Assembly (NCBI GenBank): GCA_005881575.1
Contig: VBCA01000047.1
Coordinates: forward strand, 1-37,457
DNA length: 37,457 nucleotides
Reading direction: 5' to 3'
From: Betaproteobacteria bacterium
GTDB taxonomy: Bacteria; Pseudomonadota; Gammaproteobacteria; Burkholderiales; SG8-39
Position 1 is the first letter of the stretch; every line of letters begins with the position of its first letter. Both the position numbers and the translations under genes were made by a program. The notes under the pieces are model-generated. The model searched no databases, was not told the origin of the DNA, and saw nothing but the letters and a program-made list of their open reading frames with translations. Below, piece after piece: positions 1 to 6,916 of the stretch.

Positions 1-1113
1 CCCGGCGCGGTGGAACGGCTCGAACACGCGCTCGCGCTCGGACTCGGGAACCCCCGCGCCGCGATCGCAGACGGCTATTTCCGCGCTGTCCCCGGCGCGC
101 GAGACGCGCACTTCGATCGGCGGAGCGCCGTGGTGTTTTGCGTTCTCCAGCAGGTTGCGGAGCATCCGACGCAGCAGGCGCAAATCGCCGCGGACGGTGA
201 CCGGCTCGCCGTCGAGCGCGGCGTTCTCGTAGCGCGCGCACTCTTCAGCAGCTAGCGCGAGCAGATCCACGTCTTCATCCGCTTCCAGCCGCTTCAACGC
301 GTCGAGGCGGCTGGCGAGCAGGATCTCGTCGATCAGCGCGTCGAGCTCGGAGATGTCTTGCTCAAGCCCGGCCTTGCGCACCGGGTCGGCGCTCTCCTTC
401 ATCAGCTCGACCGCCATGCGGATGCGCGCGAGCGGCGTGCGCAGCTCGTGCGAAGCGTTGGCGAGCAGCGCTTTGTGCGCCCCGACCAGTTCCTCGATGC
501 GGGCGGCGGCCCGGTTGAAGCTCTCGGCGAGCCGCGCCACTTCGTCGCGCCCTTCGGTCCTCACGCGCGCCGAAAGGTCGCCCGCGCCCAGCGACTCGAC
601 CCCCGCCTGCAGGCGCTCCAGGCGCCGCGTCAGCCGCCGCGCCAGCGGGTAGGCGCCGACGCCGACCGCGAGCGCGAGCAGCGCCAGCATCGCGAATATC
701 CGATAGCCGGGAAATCCCCACCCGTGCGGCATGCGCGCCGACAACCACCGGCCGTCGGGCAGCCGCAGCTCCCACACCGGAGGGCCGTCCCAGCGATGCG
801 CCCACCCGCCTTCGCGGCCTTCCCGGGGCGCGGGCAAGGGCCTGCCCACCGAGGCGAGCTGCGAACGGTCCGCTCCGAAGAGCGCGACGTCGGCACCCAA
901 GCCGGCAGCGAGCCTTTCCAGCGCGGCCTGCTGCTCCGCCTGGGTCGCCTCCGCGGGCGGGAGCGCGTTCCGCGCGAGGCTCGCCGCGATTTCGCGGACG
1001 CGGCCGGCGGGACCCTGGTCGGCGAACGAGTGCCACAGCAGTCCCGCCGCCAGAGCGAACACCGCAAGGCTCGCGAGCACCGAGAAGTAGATGCGCAGAT
1101 ACAGCCGCTGCAT
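1..1113 (-). CDS. Sensor histidine kinase, CpxA/RstB-like (3' end outside window)
   Basis: This is the membrane sensor kinase of a two-component pair; it should autophosphorylate on His and pass the phosphate to the regulator encoded just upstream. The visible 371 residues show a first membrane helix (about 7-28), a short periplasmic sensor region (29-135), a second helix (138-157), a HAMP linker (157-210), the H-box SHELRTPL with phospho-acceptor His222, the N-box NLLENA with Asn324, and the G1 motif DRGAGVP (350-356) followed by FEPFHR. The frame is still open at base 1, so only the end of the ATP-binding domain is missing. Its ATG (1113-1111) shares one base with the regulator's TGA, implying translational coupling. 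The sensor region is shorter than in E. coli CpxA, so the signal could differ. The CpxA-like label rests mainly on the neighbouring Spy-family gene and CpxR-box-like site. Confidence 0.93.
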   Translation of the reverse strand, partial: MQRLYLRIYFSVLASLAVFALAAGLLWHSFADQGPAGRVREIAASLARNALPPAEATQAEQQAALERLAAGLGADVALFGADRSQLASVGRPLPAPREGREGGWAHRWDGPPVWELRLPDGRWLSARMPHGWGFPGYRIFAMLALLALAVGVGAYPLARRLTRRLERLQAGVESLGAGDLSARVRTEGRDEVARLAESFNRAAARIEELVGAHKALLANASHELRTPLARIRMAVELMKESADPVRKAGLEQDISELDALIDEILLASRLDALKRLEADEDVDLLALAAEECARYENAALDGEPVTVRGDLRLLRRMLRNLLENAKHHGAPPIEVRVSRAGDSAEIAVCDRGAGVPESERERVFEPFHRAG

Positions 1114-1799
1114 CAATCGTGAGCCTTAGCAAAGACGTAGCCCGCGCCGCGAACGGTGACGATGCGCCGCGGCTTCCTGGGGTCGTGCTCGATCGCCGCG
1201 CGGATGCGCGACACGTGCACGTCGATCGAGCGGTCGAAGGCTTCGAGCGGCTCGCCCTTGACGAGATCCATGAGGGTTTCGCGCGAGAGCACGCGGCCCG
1301 CGTTCTCGGCGAGCGCGACCAGAAGCGCGAACTGGTAGCCGGTCAGAGAGCGTTCCTGGCCGTCCACGCGCACGCTGCGCGAATCGCGGTCGATTTCAAG
1401 GCTCCCGAAGCGCAGGGGCGCCGGCCGCCCTCCCGATTTCCCGCGTCTCAAGATCGCGCGCAGGCGCGCCAGCAGCTCGCGCGGCTGAAAAGGCTTGGGA
1501 AGGTAGTCGTCGGCGCCTAGCTCCAGGCCGACGATCCGGTCGGCGGCGTCGCCTCGGGCGGTCAACATCAGCACGGGGGTTTCATGCTTCGCGCGCAGCT
1601 CGCGGCACACATCGAGCCCGTCCATGTCGGGGAGCATCAGGTCGAGCACCAGCGCATCGAACGGTTCGCGCGCGAGGCGCTCGAGCCCCGCGCGGCCGGT
1701 AGCGGCGATGGAAACACGAAACCCCGCCTCGCCGAGGTACTCGGACACCATCTCGGCGAGCCGGGGATCGTCTTCGATCAGGAGAATGCGTTCGGCCAT
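1113..1799 (-). CDS. OmpR/CpxR-family response regulator
   Basis: DNA-binding response regulator of 228 residues, the usual length for the OmpR family. The receiver domain (about 3-115) has the acidic pocket at residues 9-11, phospho-acceptor Asp53 in DLMLPDMDG, and the switch lysine in PKPF near residue 102. A winged-helix DNA-binding domain follows (about 130-225), ending with the typical TVRGAGYVF. The gene overlaps the kinase gene by one base, so the two form one unit. AAGGAGG lies only one base before the ATG, closer than usual, but the N-terminus MAERILLIEDD fits the family exactly. A sigma-70-like promoter of its own lies in the 156-base gap upstream. By context it probably controls the spy-like gene at 2516-3037. 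Confidence 0.95.
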   Translation of the reverse strand: MAERILLIEDDPRLAEMVSEYLGEAGFRVSIAATGRAGLERLAREPFDALVLDLMLPDMDGLDVCRELRAKHETPVLMLTARGDAADRIVGLELGADDYLPKPFQPRELLARLRAILRRGKSGGRPAPLRFGSLEIDRDSRSVRVDGQERSLTGYQFALLVALAENAGRVLSRETLMDLVKGEPLEAFDRSIDVHVSRIRAAIEHDPRKPRRIVTVRGAGYVFAKAHD

Positions 1800-1838
1800 G
1801 CCTCCTTGGGACCACCGTCGGGTTACCGCACGATCCGC

Positions 1839-1867
1839 ACTGTAAGGGTCGCCGGATTGCGTCGCAA
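1839..1867 (-). promoter_or_regulatory. Candidate sigma-70 promoter for the two-component genes
   Basis: Read on the minus strand, TTGCGA (1867-1862) is followed after exactly 17 bases by TACAGT (1844-1839). Each hexamer matches the sigma-70 consensus at four of six positions. It lies about 40 bases before the regulator ATG, giving a leader of roughly 30 bases. The pair could therefore be transcribed independently of the methyltransferase gene. The rest of the gap 1800-1955 shows no further recognisable element. Confidence 0.4.
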
Positions 1868-1955
1868 GCTGCGGCTCCTCTCGTACGATGAAGCGCCAAA
1901 GCTTAGCAGCGCCGCGCAGCGGGAGCCGGCCGGAGCTTGTTGGGCGGCCGGTCGG

Positions 1956-2459
1956 CTAGAGCCACCGACGGACCGAAACTCTGTAGGGTGAGTACTCCGA
2001 GGGAAACCGCGCTTCGAGGTAACGTTCTTCCCTCGGGATGACCACGAGCCACATGAGTGCAACGGCTGGAATGAGCGTAATCAGCAAGGCGAGACTGTTG
2101 ACCCAAAGAGAGAGACCGAGCTGAACAAGCGAGAAGGCGAGATAGATGGGATTCCGGCTGAAGCGGTAGGGCCCCGTACGGACGATCGCTGTCGTGGGGC
2201 GGTTGCCTGGGATGGGCGTGCCAGTTTCCCGGAGGGTGCGAACCGCGGAGACGAAAAGCGCGATGGCCAGGACCGTAACGATGGCGCCCACCGGCGCGCC
2301 GACCGGCGGAGGGACGAGCCGTGCCGGCCAAAGGAGATGAAGCACCAGGCCGAGTGCGATCGAGCCCAGGTAGACGAAAGGCGGACGGACCAGCCCAAGG
2401 TTCGCGACGTCCGCCCCGGAAGTTCCGAGATCGCGGTTATCTCGAGAATCGTCTACCAC
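1956..2459 (-). CDS. Isoprenylcysteine carboxyl methyltransferase (ICMT/PEMT-like) family membrane protein
   Basis: Integral membrane protein of 167 residues resembling the bacterial ICMT/phospholipid-methyltransferase family. Hydrophobic segments lie near residues 28-45, 58-73 and 112-140. The family signature is clear in the C-terminal half: GPYRFSRNPIYLA (about 96-108), then PREERYLEARFPSEYSPY (about 146-163), the SAM- and substrate-binding part of the fold. The methyl acceptor cannot be told from sequence, since bacterial members act on diverse or unknown substrates. The start is GTG at 2459, supported by GGGGAG nine bases upstream; the first 20 residues are polar and less certain. It sits between the spy-like gene (56-base gap) and the response regulator gene, in the same direction. 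Confidence 0.8.
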   Translation of the reverse strand: MVDDSRDNRDLGTSGADVANLGLVRPPFVYLGSIALGLVLHLLWPARLVPPPVGAPVGAIVTVLAIALFVSAVRTLRETGTPIPGNRPTTAIVRTGPYRFSRNPIYLAFSLVQLGLSLWVNSLALLITLIPAVALMWLVVIPREERYLEARFPSEYSPYRVSVRRWL

Positions 2460-2515
2460 GCAGTGTCTCCCCGGCCGCCCAACGCGCGTTTACCCAAGCC
2501 GCGTACGCGGGAAGC

Positions 2516-3037
2516 TCAGCCATGGCGCCAGCCGCGATGCTTCTCCATGCGCGCGGCGAGCTCCTTGCGCTGCGCGGGGGTGAGCACTTCGGCGGCGTCG
2601 CCAAGGGCCTGCGCAACGCGCCGGGACGCCTGCTCGGCGAGCTGCAGATGCTCGGCGCGCAGAGCCTCGATCGCGGTCCGGTCGACGCTGTCCTGCGTGA
2701 GCAGCTCGAGCGCCTTCCCGCGCGCCTCGCGTATCCTCTCGCGAAGCGGCAGCAGGTCTTTCGCCGCCTGCTTCACGATCGGCGCGAGCTTCTGTTTCTG
2801 CTCCTCGGTGGCGTCGATCTCGACATAAAGGTGCTTGAGCATGCGATCGAGATGCTCGTCCACCTGAGCGGGGTCGAGCGGGCCGGCCGCGAAGCCGCCG
2901 CGGTGCCAGCCGCACCCACCCCCTTGCGCGAAGGCTTTGATGCCGATCCCCGCGGCGATCCCGCCGATCAGCGTGGCGATCGCCGCGCGCTTGAAGAATT
3001 TCCTGCGCTTGTCGGGCTTGCTCTCTTGAGTTTCCAT
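2516..3037 (-). CDS. Spy/CpxP-family (LTXXQ) periplasmic protein
   Basis: Small predicted periplasmic protein of 173 residues, mostly helical and charged after an N-terminal export signal. The Spy/CpxP family holds ATP-independent chaperones and negative sensors of the Cpx pathway. The diagnostic LTxxQ-type motifs appear as ATEEQ (near residue 77) and LTPAQR (near residue 153). The N-terminus has KRRKFFKRA followed by a glycine-rich hydrophobic stretch ending in AFAQ, which resembles a twin-arginine signal. The mature start is GGGCGWHRGG, with one Cys and a His, and the C-terminus is again His/Arg/Gly-rich, so metal binding is possible but unproven. GGGAAGAG precedes the ATG. The CpxR-box-like site upstream and the kinase/regulator pair downstream suggest the classical Cpx feedback arrangement. 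Confidence 0.85.
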   Translation of the reverse strand: METQESKPDKRRKFFKRAAIATLIGGIAAGIGIKAFAQGGGCGWHRGGFAAGPLDPAQVDEHLDRMLKHLYVEIDATEEQKQKLAPIVKQAAKDLLPLRERIREARGKALELLTQDSVDRTAIEALRAEHLQLAEQASRRVAQALGDAAEVLTPAQRKELAARMEKHRGWRHG

Positions 3038-3120
3038 GACTCTTCCCTTTCGTTGGTTACGGGGGATGTTCCCCTGGGAAGGAGTCTTGCAGCGGCCCGT
3101 AAGCGCGGTTTGTCCGGCAG

Positions 3121-3135
3121 GTAAAGTTATGTAAA
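3121..3135. promoter_or_regulatory. Perfect CpxR-box match (GTAAA-N5-GTAAA)
   Basis: The plus strand reads GTAAA GTTAT GTAAA, a perfect match to the E. coli CpxR consensus of two GTAAA half-sites separated by five bases. It lies in the 107-base gap between the LysR gene and the spy-like gene, 84 bases before the spy-like ATG and in inverse orientation to it. The position suits an activator site. The neighbouring regulator being OmpR/CpxR-type makes chance less likely. Whether this regulator keeps E. coli specificity is inference. Confidence 0.6.
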
Positions 3136-3144
3136 GCTCGGATA

Positions 3145-3993
3145 TCAGAACAAGTTCTTCATCGCCTCCAGGGCAGCCGAATGATGTTCACGGCGCCAGA
3201 CCAGCTGCGTGCGCGCCTTTGCAATCCTGGGCGGAAGGGCGGTCATCGCCACATTTTGCTTTGCTCGCGCCAATTCGAGGACGGCGCGCGGGACGACAGC
3301 GAGGCCGGACCCGGCGGCCACGCACGCGATGATCGCGTGATACGACTGAAATTCCATGACGCGATCCGGCAGGACCTTGCTCGCGCCCAGCCAGGCCTCG
3401 AGCCTTTGCCGATACGAGCAGCCCGCGGAAAATGCGATGACGGTTCGATTTCCGATGTCCTTCGCCGAGCGTACCGACCCGAAGCTCTTCGGCGTGATGA
3501 GAACGAGCTGCTCGACGAACACCGTCTGGGTTTCGAGACCGTCGGCGTTGAACGGTTCAGCGACGAAAGCGGCTTCGACGTCCTGCTTGTGCACCCGGGA
3601 AACCAGGGCGCCCGAAGTACCCGTGACCAACTCGATCTGGACGTCCGGATAGAGCTCGTGGTAGCGGGACAGGACGGGCGGCAGCCGGCTCGCCGCAGTG
3701 CTTTCCAGCGCCCCGATCCGCAGCGTTCCCCGGGGTTTCTTGTTGCGCAGCGCGGCTTCAGCCTCCGAGGAAAGCCGCAGCAACTGATCGGCGAGGGGGA
3801 GCAGCACCTTGCCCTCGTGGGACAGGGTGAGCCGGCGGCCGACTCTCGAAAAGAGCTTGGCTCCGAGTTGCTCTTCGAGCTGTTTGATCCGGGTCGTCAC
3901 GTTCGACGGTACGCGGTGCAGCTTCGCCGCCGCCTTGTTGACGCCGCCTTGCTCGACCACGGACCTGAAAATCTGGAGTGCAGTGAGATCCAT
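3145..3993 (-). CDS. LysR-family transcriptional regulator
   Basis: LysR-type regulator of 282 residues, slightly shorter than the usual 300. The N-terminal helix-turn-helix (residues 1-60) reads FRSVVEQGGVNKAAAKLH..PSNVTTRIKQLEEQLGAKLF and continues with SRVGRRLTLSHEG. An effector-binding domain of periplasmic-binding-protein type follows (about 90-280) and starts with GTLRIGALESTAA. It is divergent from the MFS transporter gene across a 73-base AT-rich gap containing a perfect small palindrome. That is the standard layout of a LysR protein controlling itself and its neighbour. The inducer is unknown. Confidence 0.93.
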   Translation of the reverse strand: MDLTALQIFRSVVEQGGVNKAAAKLHRVPSNVTTRIKQLEEQLGAKLFSRVGRRLTLSHEGKVLLPLADQLLRLSSEAEAALRNKKPRGTLRIGALESTAASRLPPVLSRYHELYPDVQIELVTGTSGALVSRVHKQDVEAAFVAEPFNADGLETQTVFVEQLVLITPKSFGSVRSAKDIGNRTVIAFSAGCSYRQRLEAWLGASKVLPDRVMEFQSYHAIIACVAAGSGLAVVPRAVLELARAKQNVAMTALPPRIAKARTQLVWRREHHSAALEAMKNLF

Positions 3994-4006
3994 ATTCTTA
4001 ATAAGA

Positions 4007-4019
4007 GAACATAGTGTTC
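4007..4019. promoter_or_regulatory. Candidate LysR operator palindrome
   Basis: GAACA TAG TGTTC is a perfect 5-bp inverted repeat with a 3-base spacer, inside the unusually AT-rich 73-base gap between the divergent LysR and MFS genes. LysR proteins typically bind interrupted dyads in such gaps. No other palindrome of this quality is visible in the gap. Confidence 0.4.
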
Positions 4020-4054
4020 ATAATTATTCACTTTTATCCTGAGGGCAACCAACT

Positions 4055-4060
4055 TACACT
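4055..4060 (+). promoter_or_regulatory. Candidate -10 element of the MFS gene (leaderless type)
   Basis: TACACT (four of six to TATAAT) ends six bases before the GTG start at 4067. Transcription would then begin at or next to the start codon, giving a leaderless mRNA. This agrees with the lack of a good ribosome-binding site: the nearest GAGGG is more than 20 bases upstream. No convincing -35 is visible. Confidence 0.35.
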
Positions 4061-4066
4061 GCTTCG

Positions 4067-5248
4067 GTGCAGCATGCAACATCAGACATCGAACACGGCT
4101 CCGCCTCCATCTCGGCTTGGGCCAGCGCCCTTGCGGCCCTGGCCGCGCTCGCGGTCGCGATGGGCGTCGGGCGCTTCGCATTCACCCCGATCCTGCCGAT
4201 GATGCAGGAGGACTTTGCCCTGTCCGTGTCCGAAGGCGGCTGGCTCGCCACGGCGAACTACCTCGGTTACCTCGTCGGCAGCCTGTCGGCGATCGGCATG
4301 CGGATTCGGCCCACCGCCGCAATTCGAGCCGGGCTTCTCGTCATCGGCCTCTCGACGGCCGCGATGGGTCTGGAACAGCGCTTCTTGCTCTGGGTCGTCC
4401 TTCGGGCGGCGGCGGGGATTGCGAGCGCCTGGGTATTGATATTCGTGTCCGCCTGGACGCTCGAGCGCTTGGCGCTTCTTGGCCGCTCCGACTTGAGCGG
4501 CACCGTCTACTCGGGTGTCGGCGCGGGGATCCTAGCTGCGGGCGGCGCCTGTCTGGCTGTCATGGCCCTGCACGCCGGGTCCGCCGACGCGTGGCTCGCG
4601 TTGGGAGTCCTGTCGATCGCCGTCACCGCCGCAATCTGGCCGCTCGTGAAGGCCGGCCCCTCTTCCAACGCGGCCGCGGCGATCGCGCCGCCGGACCTCT
4701 GGAGCCTGGATTTCCGGCGTCTCGTGCTTTGCTACGGCGCTTTTGGCTTCGGCTACATCATTCCCGCCACATTCCTCCCCGCGATGGCGAAGAAGATCGT
4801 CGAGGATCCCCTGCTTTTCGGGTGGGCCTGGCCGGTGTTCGGCGCCGCGGCGGCCGTTTCGACGATTTTCGCCGCGCGTCTGAAACAGGCCGTATCTCAC
4901 CGGGCCGTCTGGATTGGAGGTCATCTCGTCATGGCACTCGGCATCGTGGTTCCCTTGGTCGTGCCGGGCCTCTCGGGAATCATGACGGCGGCGCTCCTCG
5001 TGGGCGGCACGTTCATGGTCGTCACCATGGCGGGCATGGAGGAGGCGCGAAGGGTCGCGGGGCCGCACGCGCGTGCGCTCATGGCGGCCATGACCTCGGC
5101 GTTTGCGCTCGGCCAGATCCTGGGCCCGGTGATCGTCAGCCTTCTGATTCCAGCAGCGGGAGGGTTTGCACCGGCGCTGATTCTCGCCGCCTCGGTGCTC
5201 GTCCTGAGCGCGTTCTTACTGCTGCATAAGGGGGCCGTACATGAGTGA
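4067..5248 (+). CDS. YbfB/YjiJ-family MFS transporter
   Basis: Predicted 12-helix inner-membrane transporter of 393 residues in the YbfB/YjiJ branch of the major facilitator superfamily. After a short polar N-terminus, helix 1 contains the signature MGVGRFAFTPILPMM (about 32-46) and is followed by LATANYLGYLVGS in helix 2. The remaining hydrophobic helices are evenly spaced to the C-terminus, and no break is seen. The start is GTG; an ATG seven bases later is in another frame. The gene is divergent from the LysR gene and overlaps the next gene by 8 bases, so the two are probably co-transcribed and co-regulated. The substrate is unknown; YbfB/YjiJ members are generally uncharacterised. Confidence 0.88.
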   Translation: MQHATSDIEHGSASISAWASALAALAALAVAMGVGRFAFTPILPMMQEDFALSVSEGGWLATANYLGYLVGSLSAIGMRIRPTAAIRAGLLVIGLSTAAMGLEQRFLLWVVLRAAAGIASAWVLIFVSAWTLERLALLGRSDLSGTVYSGVGAGILAAGGACLAVMALHAGSADAWLALGVLSIAVTAAIWPLVKAGPSSNAAAAIAPPDLWSLDFRRLVLCYGAFGFGYIIPATFLPAMAKKIVEDPLLFGWAWPVFGAAAAVSTIFAARLKQAVSHRAVWIGGHLVMALGIVVPLVVPGLSGIMTAALLVGGTFMVVTMAGMEEARRVAGPHARALMAAMTSAFALGQILGPVIVSLLIPAAGGFAPALILAASVLVLSAFLLLHKGAVHE

Positions 5249-5843
5249 ATCGGAATGGGTCGTAGGACAGCTCGTTTTCCAGCAGCGGATGCCGCCGCTG
5301 CCTGCCGGCAAGATGACCGACGCGCAGCGCAAGGCTGCCGACGAGATGATCGCCGGCCCGCGCAAGGGCGTGAAGGGTCCCTTCGTGCCGCTTCTGCGCT
5401 GCCCGGAGCTCATGGACCGGCTGCAAAAGGTGGGCGAGTACCTGCGGTTTCAGAGCTCGCTCGATCAGCGCATCAGCGAATTCGTCATCCTCGTCGTCTC
5501 GAGGGCGTGGACGCAGCACTTCGAATGGTTTGTCCACGTGCCCCTTGGGCGCAAGGCCGGCATCTCCGAGGACACGATCGCCGCGCTCGCCGACGGACGG
5601 CGGCCTTCCGGCATGAGCGAAGATGAGGACCTTGCCTACGATTTCTGCGATGAGCTGCTTCGCAACAAGGGCGTGTCCGAGACCACCTACCGCCGCGTCG
5701 TCATGAGGTTCGGCGAAAACGGCGTGATCGACATGCTCGGCGTAGCGGGCTACTTCACGACCGTATCGATGATCATGAACGTCGCCCATTCGCCGCCGCC
5801 GGCCGACGAGTCCGTTGCCCCGCTGGTTCCGTATCCGTTATGA
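5241..5843 (+). CDS. Carboxymuconolactone decarboxylase (CMD)-family protein
   Basis: Soluble 200-residue protein of the AhpD/CMD superfamily. The core (about 40-170) is all-helical, with the motif RAWTQHFEWFVHVPLGRKAGIS (about 89-110), where EWxxH is typical of PcaC-like members. The redox CxxC of AhpD-type members is absent, so peroxidase-reductase activity is unlikely. A decarboxylase or related small-molecule role fits better. No other gene of a protocatechuate or beta-ketoadipate pathway is nearby, so calling it pcaC would overreach. It overlaps the MFS gene by 8 bases, suggesting a transporter-enzyme pair under the LysR regulator. Confidence 0.8.
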   Translation: MSESEWVVGQLVFQQRMPPLPAGKMTDAQRKAADEMIAGPRKGVKGPFVPLLRCPELMDRLQKVGEYLRFQSSLDQRISEFVILVVSRAWTQHFEWFVHVPLGRKAGISEDTIAALADGRRPSGMSEDEDLAYDFCDELLRNKGVSETTYRRVVMRFGENGVIDMLGVAGYFTTVSMIMNVAHSPPPADESVAPLVPYPL

Positions 5844-5874
5844 GTCGGCGGTACCAGGCGCGGCCGGTGGAGCC

Positions 5875-5882
5875 GATAAAAT
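5875..5882 (+). promoter_or_regulatory. Candidate -10 element of the fpg/nei-type gene (leaderless type)
   Basis: GATAAAAT, with hexamer TAAAAT at 5877-5882, ends five bases before the ATG that must be the true start. The same GATAAAAT sits six bases before the uvrA-type start at 12056. The spacing would put the transcript start at the initiation codon. No -35 hexamer is convincing. Confidence 0.4.
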
Positions 5883-5887
5883 GCCGC

Positions 5888-6772
5888 ATGCCCGAACTTC
5901 CGGACGTCACCGTATACGTAGAGCGACTCGAAGACCGCCTCGCCGGGCGAGCGCTCCAACGGCTGCGCCTTCTCAACCCCTTCGTGCTGCGCAGCGTCGC
6001 GCCGCCCCTGGATGCGGTCGCGGGCCGGAAAGTGAAAGGCGTGCGCCGCATGGGCAAGCGCATCGTGTTCGAGCTCGAAGGTGCGCTGTTCCTCGTGCTG
6101 CACCTCATGATCGCCGGACGGCTGCGCTGGCTCGCCAAGAACAAGAAACCTCCGGGGCGCATATCGCTTGCCGCTCTCGAATTCGAGGACGGAACGCTGA
6201 TCTTCACCGAGGCCGGGACGAAGCGGCGCGCATCGATCCATCTGGTCGAGGGTGAAGCGGCGCTCGCGGCGATGGATCCGGGCGGGCTCGAGGTCCTCGA
6301 AGCCGGTCCCGAGGAATTCGCCGCGAGACTGAAAGCCGATCGGCACACGCTCAAGCGAGCGCTCACCGATCCGCGTCTTTTCAGCGGCATCGGCAACGCC
6401 TACTCGGACGAGATCCTGCACCGCGCGAAGCTCTCGCCTTTCGCGCAGACCTCGTCGCTTTCCGACGAGGATGTGAAGCGTCTCTACGATGCGACGCGCG
6501 CTACGCTCGCCGAATGGACCGAGCGTCTGCGCCGCGAGGCGGGCGCGGATTTTCCGGAGAAAGTCACCGCCTTTCGGGAAGGCATGGCGGTGCACGGGCG
6601 ATTTCGCAAGCCCTGCCCGGTGTGCGGGTCGCCGGTGCAACGCATCGTGTACGCGGAGAACGAGACCAACTACTGCGCGCGCTGCCAGACCGGCGGCAAG
6701 ATCCTCGCCGACCGCGCCCTCTCGCGTCTGCTCAAGGCGAGCTGGCCGCGCTCGATCGACGAGCTCGACTGA
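5888..6772 (+). CDS. Fpg/Nei-family DNA glycosylase
   Basis: Base-excision-repair glycosylase/AP-lyase of 294 residues that removes oxidised bases from DNA. An ATG at 5840 is in frame, but the catalytic residue of this family is the proline exposed after Met removal, so the start must be 5888 (MPELPDVTVY). Pro2, Glu3 and Lys57 are all in place, Lys57 matching E. coli Fpg. The helix-two-turn-helix region (about 150-230) contains SGIGNAYSDEIL. The C-terminal zinc finger has CPVCG and CARCQTGGK. The PELPDVTVY N-terminus marks the Nei/Fpg-like subgroup rather than classical MutM (PELPEVE), so lesion preference is uncertain. It begins 44 bases after the CMD gene and seems to have its own -10. Confidence 0.92.
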   Translation: MPELPDVTVYVERLEDRLAGRALQRLRLLNPFVLRSVAPPLDAVAGRKVKGVRRMGKRIVFELEGALFLVLHLMIAGRLRWLAKNKKPPGRISLAALEFEDGTLIFTEAGTKRRASIHLVEGEAALAAMDPGGLEVLEAGPEEFAARLKADRHTLKRALTDPRLFSGIGNAYSDEILHRAKLSPFAQTSSLSDEDVKRLYDATRATLAEWTERLRREAGADFPEKVTAFREGMAVHGRFRKPCPVCGSPVQRIVYAENETNYCARCQTGGKILADRALSRLLKASWPRSIDELD

Positions 6773-6776
6773 TGCC

Positions 6777-6889
6777 GATCCTTGCTACTTCACCGAGTAC
6801 GTCCCCCTGGCGCTGCTCCTCATCATGTCACCTGGATCGTGCTCGCCGCGTCGGGGCTGATCGTCCTGTACCAGCGCTGGGTCGCCTGA
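6777..6889 (+). pseudogene. Possible remnant of a transporter C-terminus (DMT/EamA-like)
   Basis: Directly after the glycosylase stop, one frame reads YFTEYVPLALLLIM (6786-6827). After a +2 frame change, another reads HHVTWIVLAASGLIVLYQ and ends RWVA and a TGA (6821-6889). Joined, they resemble the last two helices and terminal residues of an EamA-type drug/metabolite transporter, where a conserved Glu-containing helix is followed by a TW-start helix. There is no start codon context, and the two pieces are out of frame. A short chance reading in GC-rich DNA cannot be excluded. The region 6773-6916 holds nothing else except the dyad CCGCG-CAG-CGCGG at 6901-6913. Confidence 0.3.
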
Positions 6890-6916
6890 CAGCCGCGCCC
6901 CCGCGCAGCGCGGAGA

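Noticed and set aside
5840-5887. Upstream in-frame ATG for the Fpg/Nei-type protein
   Set aside because: It would add 16 residues before the catalytic Pro2, which must be N-terminal for activity; a -10 element and the correct ATG lie downstream.
6901-6913. CCGCG-CAG-CGCGG hairpin as a terminator
   Set aside because: Perfect 5-bp stem but no T-run on either strand; the expected chance frequency in GC-rich DNA is high.
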